Shown here in pieces: positions 34,302-43,006 of a stretch of 64,000 nt of DNA. The stretch is from Paenalcaligenes sp050487225. Lineage in GTDB: Bacteria > Pseudomonadota > Gammaproteobacteria > Burkholderiales > Burkholderiaceae_B. The notes below the pieces were generated by a model that had not been told where the DNA came from, searched no databases, and saw nothing but the letters and a program-made list of their open reading frames with translations. Position numbers and translations under genes: made by a program. Location of the stretch: positions 62,001-126,000 of the forward strand of contig NZ_JBKQGY010000003.1 in NCBI RefSeq assembly GCF_050487225.1, written 5' to 3'. How positions within the stretch are numbered: the first letter of the stretch is position 1; each line of letters starts with the position of its first letter.

Positions 34302-35066
34302 ATGAAACTCTCGCTCAAAGCTCTTTGCCTTGCTGGCGCACTCACAGCGTTTTCTGCTCAGGCTCAAGAAACGATTCGTATTGGTATTGAAGGTGCTTAC
34401 CCTCCTTTTAACGCCGTCGATGCTTCCGGCAAGTTGTACGGTTTTGACGTGGATATTGCCAATGCCATGTGCGACAAAATGCAGGTGAAGTGTGAACTGG
34501 TTGCCCAAGACTGGGATGGCATTATCCCTGCGCTGCTGGCCAAAAAATTTGATGCCGTGGTGTCCTCCATGGTGGAAACCGAAGAGCGCTCACAGCACGT
34601 CGCCTTTAGCGAGCCCTACTACTACACCGTATTGTCAGTAGCTGTGCCTGTAGACTCTGACATTAAAGATACCTCTACTGATGCCATGAAAGACAGCATT
34701 GTTGGTGCGCAATCTGCCTCCACGCAAGGCATGTACGCCGAAGACGTATATGGCAAAGCTGGTTCTGACGTGCGCTTGTACCCTACTCCTGACGAAGCTG
34801 GTGCTGACCTGATCAGTGGCCGTTTGGATGCGATCGTACACGACAAATTCCCACTGCTAGAGTGGCTAGAGAAAAACAGCGAAGGCTGCTGCAAACTGTT
34901 GGGTGACTTGCCTGGCACAGAAGGCAAAACCAGCGTAGCACTGCGTAAAGGCGAAGACGAACTGCGCGAGCGCTTTAACAAAGCGATTGATGAAATCCGC
35001 GCAGACGGTACGTACCAGGATATTTCCCAGCGTTACTTCGGCATGGACATTTTCCGCGTTCAATAA
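34302..35066 (+). CDS. Amino-acid/opine ABC transporter substrate-binding protein
   Basis: A periplasmic receptor of the Lys/Arg/Orn/His-opine class. The 254-residue protein has a signal peptide (MKLSLKALCLAGALTAFSAQA) and the SBP3 motifs RIGIEGAYPPFNAVDASGKLYGFDVDIANAMC, DWDGIIPALLAKKFDAVVSSM and ERSQHVAFSEPYYYT. Two adjacent cysteines near residue 205 (EGCCKLLGD) occur in several LAO-type receptors. The ribosome site is GGAG at 34289-34292. The linked DadA-like oxidoreductase suggests an opine, imino acid or D-amino acid as ligand. Confidence 0.9.
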   Translation: MKLSLKALCLAGALTAFSAQAQETIRIGIEGAYPPFNAVDASGKLYGFDVDIANAMCDKMQVKCELVAQDWDGIIPALLAKKFDAVVSSMVETEERSQHVAFSEPYYYTVLSVAVPVDSDIKDTSTDAMKDSIVGAQSASTQGMYAEDVYGKAGSDVRLYPTPDEAGADLISGRLDAIVHDKFPLLEWLEKNSEGCCKLLGDLPGTEGKTSVALRKGEDELRERFNKAIDEIRADGTYQDISQRYFGMDIFRVQ

Positions 35067-35084
35067 GCCAGACGGACTTTTCAC

Positions 35085-35804
35085 ATGCTTGATCTGCTAA
35101 GCCTGCTTTCCTTTGGGCAGGGGGGCTGGGGCGGTGCACTCTTAATGGGTGCACTGGTAACCATTTCCCTGACTCTATGCTGTATCCCTTTTGGCCTGCC
35201 CTTAGGGCTGCTGGTTGCGGTTGGCACCCGCTCCCGCCGACGCCTACCGCGTGCGGCGGCTACCGTTTTCTCTACCGTATTTCGCGGCTTGCCAGAGTTG
35301 TTGACCCTATTACTGGTGTACTACGGTGCGCAAATGGGGATTCAAAACATTCTCAAACGCTTGGGATACGAAACTGAATTTCACATCAATGCCTTCGCTG
35401 CAGCGGTGTTTGCGTTCAGTTTAGTGTTAGCGGCGTTTTCCAGTGAGGTCTGGCGTGGTGCATTTAAAACCATTCCCAAAGGCCAGCTAGAAGCTGCTCG
35501 TGCATTAGGTTTATCTAAACGCACTACTTTCTTGCGCATTACGCTGCCGCAGTTGATGCGCGTTGCACTGCCAGGCTTATCCAATAACTGGCTCACCCTG
35601 CTTAAAGATTCCTCATTGGTATCCAGCATTGCCTTGGTTGATCTTATGCGTCAAACCAACTTGGCTGTCACTGCCACCAAAGAACCTATTTTGTTCTACA
35701 GCACCGCCTGCGTTCTGTACCTAATCTTGTCCGCCTTATCTGGCGTTGTGTTTAACCGTGCCGAGCGCTATTTCGGCCGCCACCATCAAGAGGCACGGTC
35801 ATGA
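35085..35804 (+). CDS. Amino-acid/opine ABC transporter permease (HisQ/OccQ type)
   Basis: A 239-residue inner-membrane permease with about five hydrophobic segments. The EAA loop is FSSEVWRGAFKTIPKGQLEAARALGLSKR, followed by ITLPQLMRVALPGLSNNWLTLLKDSSLVSSIALVDLMRQTNLA, which is close to HisQ/OccQ/NocQ proteins. It starts 18 bp after the binding protein and overlaps the next permease by 4 bp (ATGA). Confidence 0.9.
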   Translation: MLDLLSLLSFGQGGWGGALLMGALVTISLTLCCIPFGLPLGLLVAVGTRSRRRLPRAAATVFSTVFRGLPELLTLLLVYYGAQMGIQNILKRLGYETEFHINAFAAAVFAFSLVLAAFSSEVWRGAFKTIPKGQLEAARALGLSKRTTFLRITLPQLMRVALPGLSNNWLTLLKDSSLVSSIALVDLMRQTNLAVTATKEPILFYSTACVLYLILSALSGVVFNRAERYFGRHHQEARS

Positions 35805-36526
35805 ACGAAACGGTCCTCAACATACTCTCTACTTTTTTAGATGCGAGCCTGTTAGAGCGTTATGGCATGCGCATGCTAGACGGTCTATGGGTAACCATCA
35901 AGCTGGTCGCTTTCTCGTATACATTGGGCATGATTCTGGGGTTGCTGCTAGCCTTGGGTCGCCTCAATAAGAATCCACTGCTGCAATACAGTTGTCGTGG
36001 CTATATTTATTTCTTCAGGGGCTCCCCCCTGTTGGCACAGCTATTTTTGCTGTACTACGGCTTGGGCTCGCTGACTGGTTTCTGGAAAGACGTGGGCTTG
36101 TGGTGGTTCTTCCGCGATGCTTGGTATTGTGCCCTCTTGGCATTCACGCTAAACACGGCCGCCTATCAAGCAGAAATCTTCCGTGGCAGTTTGCAAGCTA
36201 TACCTAAAGGCCAATACGAAGCCTGCCGTGCGTTGGGCCTGAAACGCTGGACAGCCATGCGCAAAGTGATTTTGCCGCAATCTACCTTGGTAGCCATTGG
36301 CCCTCTGGGGAACGAGCTCATCCTCATGATTAAAGCCAGTGCGATTGCCTCCTTGGTGACCGTTTATGATGTGATGGGTGTAGCCAAACTCGCGTTCTCG
36401 CGCAGCTTTAACTTCGAGGTGTACCTCTGGGCTGCCGTACTGTACTTAATTATTGTGGAAATCATCCGTAGGCTCCTGCGTCGTATAGAGTCTCGTTTGT
36501 CACGCCACATCCTGCACGAATCATGA
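35801..36526 (+). CDS. Amino-acid/opine ABC transporter permease (HisM/OccM type)
   Basis: A 241-residue permease, partner of the preceding gene. Motifs: YIYFFRGSPLLAQLFLLYYGLGSL in the first half and the EAA loop YQAEIFRGSLQAIPKGQYEACRALGLKRWTAMRKVILPQ. The conserved end-loop LILMIKASAIASLVTVYDVMGVAKLAFSRSF is typical of the HisM side. It overlaps both neighbours by 4 bp, so translation of the two permeases and the oxidoreductase is probably coupled. Confidence 0.9.
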   Translation: MNETVLNILSTFLDASLLERYGMRMLDGLWVTIKLVAFSYTLGMILGLLLALGRLNKNPLLQYSCRGYIYFFRGSPLLAQLFLLYYGLGSLTGFWKDVGLWWFFRDAWYCALLAFTLNTAAYQAEIFRGSLQAIPKGQYEACRALGLKRWTAMRKVILPQSTLVAIGPLGNELILMIKASAIASLVTVYDVMGVAKLAFSRSFNFEVYLWAAVLYLIIVEIIRRLLRRIESRLSRHILHES

Positions 36527-37809
36527 GCAATACTTCCTCTACCTCAGCGCTAGATGTGCTGGTGCTGGGCGCCGGTATTCTGGGCGTAAGCACCGCACTG
36601 CATCTACAACAACGTGGCTTGCGTGTAGGTTTGATCGATAAACACGCACCAGGCCAAGGCACGAGCTTTGGTAATGCTGGGTTAATTGAGCGTGCAAGCG
36701 TCATCCCTTATGCATTCCCACATAGCCCAGCGTCACTGCTGCGCTATGCTGGCAATCGCCAACCAGATGTGCGTTTTCAATGGAAAGCCTTGCCTGCGCT
36801 GGCCCCTTGGCTGTACCGCTACTGGAAAGAATCGTCGCCAAAACGTCTCGCCTTTGCGGCCAACGACATGCTGCCTCTGATTGAGCGCTGCATTACCGAA
36901 CACGCACCGTTTATTCGTGACTCTAACCAGCAGCATCGCATTAGCGAGAAAGGCTGGATTGATATTTACCGTGACCAACAAGCCTTTGCGAGTGCCGCGG
37001 TACAAGCCAAACACCTAAGCCAACAATATGGTCTGCAAGTCCAAATATTGAACGCTACAGCGCTGCGCATCAGCGAGCCTGCCTTGGCCACCACACATAA
37101 CTTGGTAGGCGGCATACATTGGTTAGACCCGTGGACGGTTTCCGCGCCTGGCGCATTGGTACAAGGCTATGCCGAACTGTTCACCCAACGTGGTGGCAGT
37201 TTCATACAAGACCACGTGCATGCCTTAGCACAACAAGATTCAGTCTGGACAGCAACCACTACCCAAGGTGCCATTAGCGCCAAACAAGTTGTGATTGCGC
37301 TGGGCCCTGATGCCACACCACTATGCCAGTCATTAGGCTACCGTATTCCTTTAGTGCAAAAGCGTGGCTATCACCTGCACTTCACGCCTAGTGATGACAC
37401 GCCTGCACCAGAACACCCATTATGCGACTCCCAAGCGGGTTTTGTACTGGCCTCTATGGAACAAGGTGTGCGTCTGACCACCGGTGTAGAACTGGCCAGC
37501 CCTGATGCCGCACCAAACCCTGCGCAATTGCGCGAAGCTGAACGTATTGCTCGCCAATATTGGCCCTTAGGGGCGGCTGTGGAAGCCGAGCCGTGGATGG
37601 GCCGACGCCCTTGCACGCCTGACATGCGCCCCATTATCGGCCCTGCCCCGCATCACAGCGGTTTGTGGTTTAACTTCGGTCACGCCCATCACGGCCTTAC
37701 TCTAGGCCCAGTTTCTGGTCGCCTGCTGACTGAAATGATGATGGGCGACATACCCTTCACAGACCCTACCCCCTATTCCGCCCAACGTTTTATCTCTCCC
37801 CGGAACTGA
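36523..37809 (+). CDS. FAD-dependent amino-acid/opine oxidoreductase (DAO/DadA family)
   Basis: A 428-residue flavoprotein of the DAO family, cytoplasmic or membrane-associated. The N-terminal dinucleotide fold is LVLGAGILGVSTALHLQQRGLRVGLIDK (about 11-38) and the FAD-contact TSFGNAGLIERASVIPYAFP follows. The middle region shows LVGGIHWLDPWTVSAPGALVQGY and the C-terminus GRRPCTPDMRPIIGPAP, with HAHHGLTLGPVSGRLLTEMM, as in D-amino-acid dehydrogenases and opine oxidase B subunits. It is encoded inside the ABC operon, between permease and ATPase, so it very likely oxidises the imported compound. Exact substrate unknown. Confidence 0.85.
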   Translation: MSNTSSTSALDVLVLGAGILGVSTALHLQQRGLRVGLIDKHAPGQGTSFGNAGLIERASVIPYAFPHSPASLLRYAGNRQPDVRFQWKALPALAPWLYRYWKESSPKRLAFAANDMLPLIERCITEHAPFIRDSNQQHRISEKGWIDIYRDQQAFASAAVQAKHLSQQYGLQVQILNATALRISEPALATTHNLVGGIHWLDPWTVSAPGALVQGYAELFTQRGGSFIQDHVHALAQQDSVWTATTTQGAISAKQVVIALGPDATPLCQSLGYRIPLVQKRGYHLHFTPSDDTPAPEHPLCDSQAGFVLASMEQGVRLTTGVELASPDAAPNPAQLREAERIARQYWPLGAAVEAEPWMGRRPCTPDMRPIIGPAPHHSGLWFNFGHAHHGLTLGPVSGRLLTEMMMGDIPFTDPTPYSAQRFISPRN

Positions 37810-37814
37810 TACTC

Positions 37815-38603
37815 ATGTCGCAACTTCTTGACGCCCAGCCTACGGATAACGCTCCAGCCTCGATCAGCAATAATCCGACGGTGATACAGATACAAGGGCT
37901 GAACAAATGGTATGGCGAATACCATGCTCTACGAGATATCAATCTGGAAGTACGCCAAGGTGAGCGTATTGTGTTGTGCGGCCCATCAGGTTCAGGAAAA
38001 TCCACATTAATACGTTGTATTAACCAGTTAGAAGCCGCCGAAAAAGGCAGCATTTTGATTGATGGCGTCAACGTGATACAGCAAAACGCGCAAAGCGTAC
38101 AAACACTGCGTAACGTAGGGATGGTGTTTCAGCACTTCAACCTGTTTCCGCATATGTCGGTACTGGAAAACTGCACCTTGGCACCCATGAGCGTTAAAGG
38201 TTTAAGTCGTGCTCAAGCCGAGGCCGAAGCACGTAAGCTGCTGGAAAAAGTAGGCATGTCCAGTCACGCTGAGAAATACCCCACACAATTGTCCGGTGGG
38301 CAGCAACAGCGCGTTGCTATCGCTCGTACGCTGTGCATGGACCCGAAAATCATTTTGTTTGATGAGCCCACCGCCGCACTGGACCCTGAAATGGTCAAAG
38401 AAGTGCTGGATGTGATGGTCAAACTTGCCAGCAGCGGCATCACCATGCTGTGCGTCACGCACGAAATGGGCTTTGCTAAGCAGATGGCTGAGCGCGTGCT
38501 ATTTATGGATCAAGGCAGTATTTTGGAAAACTGCAGCCCTGCAGAATTCTTTGCAGCCCCTAAAACAGAACGTGCCCGCAACTTCCTGCAGCAAATACTG
38601 TAA
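37815..38603 (+). CDS. Amino-acid ABC transporter ATPase of the RpiR cassette
   Basis: A 262-residue nucleotide-binding subunit. An N-terminal tail of about 25 residues precedes the ABC domain with Walker A GPSGSGKST, Q loop VFQHFNLFPHMSVLENCTLA, signature LSGGQQQRVAIARTL, Walker B IILFDEPTAALDPE and His-loop VTHEMGFAKQ. The core is closer by eye to AapP at 20498-21238 (shared LNKWYGEYHALRDINLEV-like start and RIVLCGPSGSGKSTLIRCIN) than to a HisP type. It is the last gene of the cassette, 5 bp after the oxidoreductase. Confidence 0.9.
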   Translation: MSQLLDAQPTDNAPASISNNPTVIQIQGLNKWYGEYHALRDINLEVRQGERIVLCGPSGSGKSTLIRCINQLEAAEKGSILIDGVNVIQQNAQSVQTLRNVGMVFQHFNLFPHMSVLENCTLAPMSVKGLSRAQAEAEARKLLEKVGMSSHAEKYPTQLSGGQQQRVAIARTLCMDPKIILFDEPTAALDPEMVKEVLDVMVKLASSGITMLCVTHEMGFAKQMAERVLFMDQGSILENCSPAEFFAAPKTERARNFLQQIL

Positions 38604-38652
38604 AACACCTTTTTCATCTGGCAACACAGCCTCTGCTGGATCGCTCAAACTC

Positions 38653-38671
38653 AGCCCCTTATAATGGGGCT
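38653..38671 (+). promoter_or_regulatory. Candidate gatCAB promoter with overlapping inverted repeat
   Basis: A perfect -10 hexamer TATAAT at 38660-38665 sits inside AGCCCC-TTATAAT-GGGGCT, a 6-bp inverted repeat. A weak -35 (CTGGAT, 38636-38641) is 18 bp upstream. It is 133 bp before gatC. The stem could alternatively act as an end signal of the preceding ATPase transcript, but no T run follows. Confidence 0.5.
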
Positions 38672-38797
38672 AGCAGTGCGGCCGTGCGTATTAGCATCAG
38701 CCGCGCTAAAATACGGAATTCCCGTCATTTGACTGCTTGGCTGGTTGCGTGAACGTTGCAACTGCCGGGCAGATATCATCCATACTCCGGAATCACT

Positions 38798-39106
38798 ATG
38801 GCAATCTCTCAGCAGGATGTCGCTCGCATTGCACAACTGGCGCACATTGAACTCTCGCCGGAGCAGACAAACCAGGCTACTCAGGACTTCGAACAGATTA
38901 TTGGACTTATCGGCAGCTTGAAAGCTGTTGATACCACAGGTGTAGAGCCTATGGCCCACCCGCTTGAAGCCATCCAAGAAATCGCCCTGCGTCTGCGCCC
39001 CGATCAGGCCGCGCCCACTGCCACTGAAACAGAACGCGCTGACCTCATGGTTAATGCGCCCGCGCAAGATAACGGCCTGTTCCTCGTGCCCACTGTCATC
39101 GAGTAA
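38798..39106 (+). CDS. gatC: Asp/Glu-tRNA amidotransferase subunit C
   Basis: The small subunit that holds GatA and GatB together in the enzyme converting misacylated Asp-tRNA(Asn) or Glu-tRNA(Gln) to the amide. The ATG at 38798 gives 102 residues starting MAISQQDVARIAQLAHIELSPEQ, a standard GatC N-terminus; the C-terminal part contains GVEPMAHPLEAIQEIALRLRPDQ, matching the conserved MAHP segment that wraps GatA. It begins the gatC-gatA-gatB operon, with gatA 6 bp downstream. Confidence 0.94.
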   Translation: MAISQQDVARIAQLAHIELSPEQTNQATQDFEQIIGLIGSLKAVDTTGVEPMAHPLEAIQEIALRLRPDQAAPTATETERADLMVNAPAQDNGLFLVPTVIE

Positions 39107-39112
39107 TCCATC

Positions 39113-40633
39113 ATGTCCCTACTCACCCAATATACTTCCCTACAACGTCTGGGCACGGCGTTGCGTGACAAAACATTTAGCGCACGCGAGTTGGCCCAAG
39201 ATACGTTGCAACGTATTGCTCAACAACCCGAACTCAATGCATTCCTGCATGTAGATGCAGACCTGACATTGCAGCAGGCTGATGCCGCTGATGTCTTGTT
39301 GGCACGTGGCAATGCAACTGCGCTGACTGGTATTCCTATTGCGCACAAAGACGTGTTCGTGACACGTCACTGGCGCACTACAGCAGGTAGCAAAATGCTG
39401 GCGAATTACGTCAGCCCCTTTGATGCCACTATCGTAGAAAAAATCCAGCACGCTGGTACAGTAAACTTAGGTAAGCTGAACTGTGACGAGTTTGCTATGG
39501 GCTCTGATAGCCGCAACTCCGCATTCGGCGCTATCCAAAATCCATGGAATAAACTGCACTCTCCTGGTGGTTCTTCTGGCGCATCTGCTGCCGTTGTAGC
39601 CGCTGGTTTGGCATTAGCCGCTACGGGCTCTGACACTGGCGGTTCTATTCGCCAACCTTCCGCATGGTGCGGGGTAAGCGGTATCAAGCCTACCTACGGC
39701 ACCGTATCCCGCTTCGGTATGATTGCGTACGGCTCCAGCTTGGACCAAGCAGGCCCTATCGCTCGCCACGCTAGCGACTTGGTTGAACTGCTGTGCACCA
39801 TGAGTGGTTTCGACGAACGCGACCCGACTAGCCTGCAAGACTGCCACGGCAAAGCCAACACTGGCGAACGCGTACGCGACGACTACAAACAATGGAATGA
39901 GCGCTTTGCTGAACAAGGCACCAAACCATTAGCTGGCCTACGTATTGGTTTGCCTCGTGAATACTTCACTAGCGAGCTGAATCCTGAAATCGCACGTCAC
40001 ATTGACGCGGCTATTCAGCATTTTGAAAAACTGGGCGCTACCCGTGTAGATATCTCGCTGCCACTGACACGCGAAGCTATCCCTGCGTACTACATCATTA
40101 GCCCCGCAGAAGCCTCCAGCAACCTGTCTCGCTTTGATGGCGTACGTTTTGGCCACCGCAGCGCGTCGTACAGCAACCTAGAAGAAATGATCAGCCGCTC
40201 ACGTGCTGAAGCATTCGGTGGTGAAGTGATTCGTCGTATCTTGGTAGGTACTTACGTACTGTCCGAAGGTTACTACGATGCGTACTACCTGCAAGCACAA
40301 CGTGTACGTCGCATGATTGCGGACGACTTGCAAAAAGCCTTCGCTAGCTGCGATGTGATCATGGGCCCTGTTTCCCCTACCTTGGCAACGTCGTTGGACA
40401 GCACCAGTGCTGATCCTACCGCCAACTGGTTGGCTGACATTTACACGCTGGGTATTAGCTTGGCTGGTTTGCCTGCCATGTCCATCCCTTGCGGCTTCAG
40501 CAACGATGCCCGCCCACTGCCAGTAGGCCTACAAATTGTGGGTAACTACTTCAACGAAGGCCAAATTCTGGCTCTCGCTTCGCTGTATCAGCAAGATACT
40601 GACTGGCACCAACGACAACCGGAAGCAGAATAA
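39113..40633 (+). CDS. gatA: Asp/Glu-tRNA amidotransferase subunit A (amidase)
   Basis: The glutaminase/amidase subunit, 506 residues, normal length. The amidase-signature Ser-cisSer-Lys triad is visible: Lys in GIPIAHKDVFVT, the Ser region in SPGGSSGASAAVVAAGLALA and the nucleophile segment TGSDTGGSIRQPSAWCGVSGIKPTYG. The later FGGEVIRRILVGTYVLSEGYYDAYY block is characteristic of GatA. Its stop overlaps the gatB start by one base (TAATG). Confidence 0.96.
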   Translation: MSLLTQYTSLQRLGTALRDKTFSARELAQDTLQRIAQQPELNAFLHVDADLTLQQADAADVLLARGNATALTGIPIAHKDVFVTRHWRTTAGSKMLANYVSPFDATIVEKIQHAGTVNLGKLNCDEFAMGSDSRNSAFGAIQNPWNKLHSPGGSSGASAAVVAAGLALAATGSDTGGSIRQPSAWCGVSGIKPTYGTVSRFGMIAYGSSLDQAGPIARHASDLVELLCTMSGFDERDPTSLQDCHGKANTGERVRDDYKQWNERFAEQGTKPLAGLRIGLPREYFTSELNPEIARHIDAAIQHFEKLGATRVDISLPLTREAIPAYYIISPAEASSNLSRFDGVRFGHRSASYSNLEEMISRSRAEAFGGEVIRRILVGTYVLSEGYYDAYYLQAQRVRRMIADDLQKAFASCDVIMGPVSPTLATSLDSTSADPTANWLADIYTLGISLAGLPAMSIPCGFSNDARPLPVGLQIVGNYFNEGQILALASLYQQDTDWHQRQPEAE

Positions 40634-42087
40634 TGGAATGGGAAATTGTTATAGGGCTGGAAATCCATACCCAGCTTTCGACTGAGTCAAAAATCTTTTC
40701 GTCCAGCAGCACACGCTTTGGCGCGGCCCCTAACACGCAAGCCAGCGCTGTAGACATGGCTTTGCCTGGTACGCTGCCAGTGTTTAACGCAGCGGCCGCC
40801 GACAAAGCAATTTGCTTCGGCTTGGCAGTAGGCGCACACATTGCTCCTAAGTCTGTTTTTGACCGCAAAAACTACTTCTACCCCGACTTGCCTAAAAACT
40901 ACCAGATCAGCCAATTTGGTCTGCCAATCGTGCAAGGCGGTACGCTGAGCTTCTTTGTAGGCGAAAAAGAGCACACCATTAACCTGACCCGTGCTCACTT
41001 GGAAGAAGACGCTGGTAAATCACTGCACGAGAACTTCACAGGCCCATACGGTGAATCCTCCACCGGCATCGACTTGAACCGTGCTGGTACACCGCTGCTG
41101 GAAATCGTGTCCGAACCAGAAATGCGCTCTGCCGCTGAAGCCGTGGCCTACGCCCGCGCCATGCACAGCTTGGTCGTGTGGTTGGGGATTTGTGATGGCA
41201 ACATGCAGGAAGGCTCTTTCCGTGTAGACGTGAACGTTTCTGTGCGTCCTAAAGGCCAAGAAGAATTCGGCACACGTTGTGAGTTGAAAAACATCAACTC
41301 CTTCCGCTTCATGGAACGTGCGATTCACTACGAAGTACGTCGACAAATCGAACTGATTGAAGACGGCGGCAAAGTGATTCAAGAAACACGTCTATACGAT
41401 GCAGACCGTGATGAAACACGTAGCATGCGCTCTAAAGAGAACGCTAACGACTACCGTTACTTCCCTGACCCAGATCTGCCACCACTGTTCATCTCGGCTG
41501 AGAAAATCGAAGCCGTGCGTCAACAGATGCCAGAACTGCCCGCCACTAAACGTGCTCGCTACGAAGCTGAACTGCAATTGAGCGCCTACGATGCTGCACA
41601 ATTAACAGCCAGCCGTAGTACAGCCGATTACTTTGAAGCGGTTGCTGCACTGGTTGGTGCTGCGAATGCTAAGTTGGCAGCAAACTGGATCAGTGGTGAA
41701 TTGGCGGCGGCGCTGAACCGTGAAGAACTGGATATCAGCAACGCAAAAGTCACGCCTGAACAGTTGTCTAAACTGTTGCTGCGCATTGCTGACAGCACTA
41801 TTTCCAACAAAATTGCGCGCGATGTATTCCAAGCAATGTGGGAAGGTGATCACGGTGCTGACGCTGATGCCATCATTGATGCCAAAGGTTTGAAACAGAT
41901 CAATGATTCTGGCGCGATTGAAGCCATGATTGACGAAGTGATTGCGGCTAATCCAGATATCGTGGAGCAATTCCGCGCCGGTAAAGACAAAGCCTTCAAC
42001 TCGTTGATTGGCCAAGTCATGAAAGTTGCCAAAGGCAAAGCCAACCCAGGTCAGGTGTCCAGTATTCTTAAAGCCAAACTAGGCTAA
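40633..42087 (+). CDS. gatB: Asp/Glu-tRNA amidotransferase subunit B
   Basis: The tRNA-binding and kinase subunit that activates the misacylated tRNA. The 484-residue protein starts WEIVIGLEIHTQLSTESKIFS, the family hallmark, and contains KNYFYPDLPKNYQISQFGLPI, GIDLNRAGTPLLEIVSEPEMRS and RCELKNINSFRFMERAI. The C-terminal tail domain (about 330-480) ends in the usual VMKVAKGKANPGQVSSILKAKLG. A strong terminator follows. Confidence 0.96.
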   Translation: MEWEIVIGLEIHTQLSTESKIFSSSSTRFGAAPNTQASAVDMALPGTLPVFNAAAADKAICFGLAVGAHIAPKSVFDRKNYFYPDLPKNYQISQFGLPIVQGGTLSFFVGEKEHTINLTRAHLEEDAGKSLHENFTGPYGESSTGIDLNRAGTPLLEIVSEPEMRSAAEAVAYARAMHSLVVWLGICDGNMQEGSFRVDVNVSVRPKGQEEFGTRCELKNINSFRFMERAIHYEVRRQIELIEDGGKVIQETRLYDADRDETRSMRSKENANDYRYFPDPDLPPLFISAEKIEAVRQQMPELPATKRARYEAELQLSAYDAAQLTASRSTADYFEAVAALVGAANAKLAANWISGELAAALNREELDISNAKVTPEQLSKLLLRIADSTISNKIARDVFQAMWEGDHGADADAIIDAKGLKQINDSGAIEAMIDEVIAANPDIVEQFRAGKDKAFNSLIGQVMKVAKGKANPGQVSSILKAKLG

Positions 42088-42109
42088 GAGTTCTGTTCTT
42101 TCTGAACAC

Positions 42110-42138
42110 AAAAATGGCCGGATTATCCGGCCATTTTT
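42110..42138. terminator. Bidirectional terminator between gatB and pyrE
   Basis: AATGGCCGGAT and ATCCGGCCATT form an 11-bp perfect stem with a tiny loop. A runs on the left and T runs on the right make it usable for gatB (rightward) and for the convergent pyrE (leftward). Confidence 0.92.
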
Positions 42139-42150
42139 TATTGATGTCTA

Positions 42151-42205
42151 ACGACTGTATTCATCGCACTCGCCGGGGAACTGCAGAAATACTTTCGCGA
42201 CCTTA
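42151..42205 (+). repeat. Intergenic repeat, A orientation, outer-half copy
   Basis: AACGACTGTATTCATCGCAC, then TCGCCGGGGAACTGCAGAAA, TACTTTCGCGACC matches the outer end of the A copies at 4522 and 48915 and stops before the hairpin, right at the pyrE stop codon. Its first bases, AACGACTG, are the inverse of the CAGTCGTT that ends the B copy at 49364, suggesting short terminal inverted repeats. Confidence 0.7.
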
Positions 42206-42883
42206 AGCACTCACACCGTAACGAGCACGGTATGCTGCTACTGATTCACGATGTGCAGCCAATTCCGCATTGCCATCCAAGAAAGACATAATGTCGCTTA
42301 ATGACGCAATGCTTACTACTGGAATACCGTAGCGTTGTTCTACTTCTTGCACAGCAGAATGTGCAGACAAAGCGTCATCCGCACCGGCACGTTCCATGCG
42401 GTCCAAAGCGATCAACACGGCTGCTGGTTCTGCACCCGCCGCGCGGATGATGTCTACCGATTCACGTACCGATGTACCGGCTGTGATCACATCATCAATA
42501 ATTACCACCTTGCCTTGCAACGGTGCACCGACCAAGGTACCGCCTTCACCGTGGTCTTTCGCTTCTTTGCGGTTGAACGCAAAGGGAATATCACGGCCTT
42601 GCAAAGCAGGATGTGCGGCCAACGCGCAGGTAGTAGCTGTTGCCAACGGAATACCTTTGTAAGCCGGCCCAAACAGCATGTCGAAAGACAAACCGGAATC
42701 TACCAAAGCCTGTGCATAGAACTGCGCCAATTTCGCTACAGAAGCGCCGGTATTGAACAGCCCTGCATTAAAAAAGTAGGGGCTCAAACGGCCGGACTTC
42801 ACTTTGAATTCGCCAAAGCGCAAAACGCCCTGTTCCAGAGCAAACTGAACAAACTCTCGACGTTGTGACACTGCGTCAACCAT
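42203..42883 (-). CDS. pyrE: Orotate phosphoribosyltransferase
   Basis: It makes orotidine 5'-phosphate from orotate and PRPP in pyrimidine synthesis. The 226-residue protein has FKVKSGRLSPYFFNAGLF near residue 27, the FGPAYKGIPLA loop, AFNRKEAKDHGEGG with the flexible catalytic loop and the PRPP-binding VVIIDDVITAGTSVRES motif. Length is usual. Transcribed leftward, alone; a repeat fragment overlaps its stop codon. Confidence 0.96.
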   Translation of the reverse strand: MVDAVSQRREFVQFALEQGVLRFGEFKVKSGRLSPYFFNAGLFNTGASVAKLAQFYAQALVDSGLSFDMLFGPAYKGIPLATATTCALAAHPALQGRDIPFAFNRKEAKDHGEGGTLVGAPLQGKVVIIDDVITAGTSVRESVDIIRAAGAEPAAVLIALDRMERAGADDALSAHSAVQEVEQRYGIPVVSIASLSDIMSFLDGNAELAAHRESVAAYRARYGVSA

Positions 42884-43006
42884 AAAACGAACCTTTTAGC
42901 GCGTAAAAAGTCCTATTATTTCATACTATGTGTTGAACTTCCTGTTTGGCGTAGTCCATTCAGCTTGAATCCCACACATTGTTTTTCTGTTTCTGGTGAG
43001 TATTTC

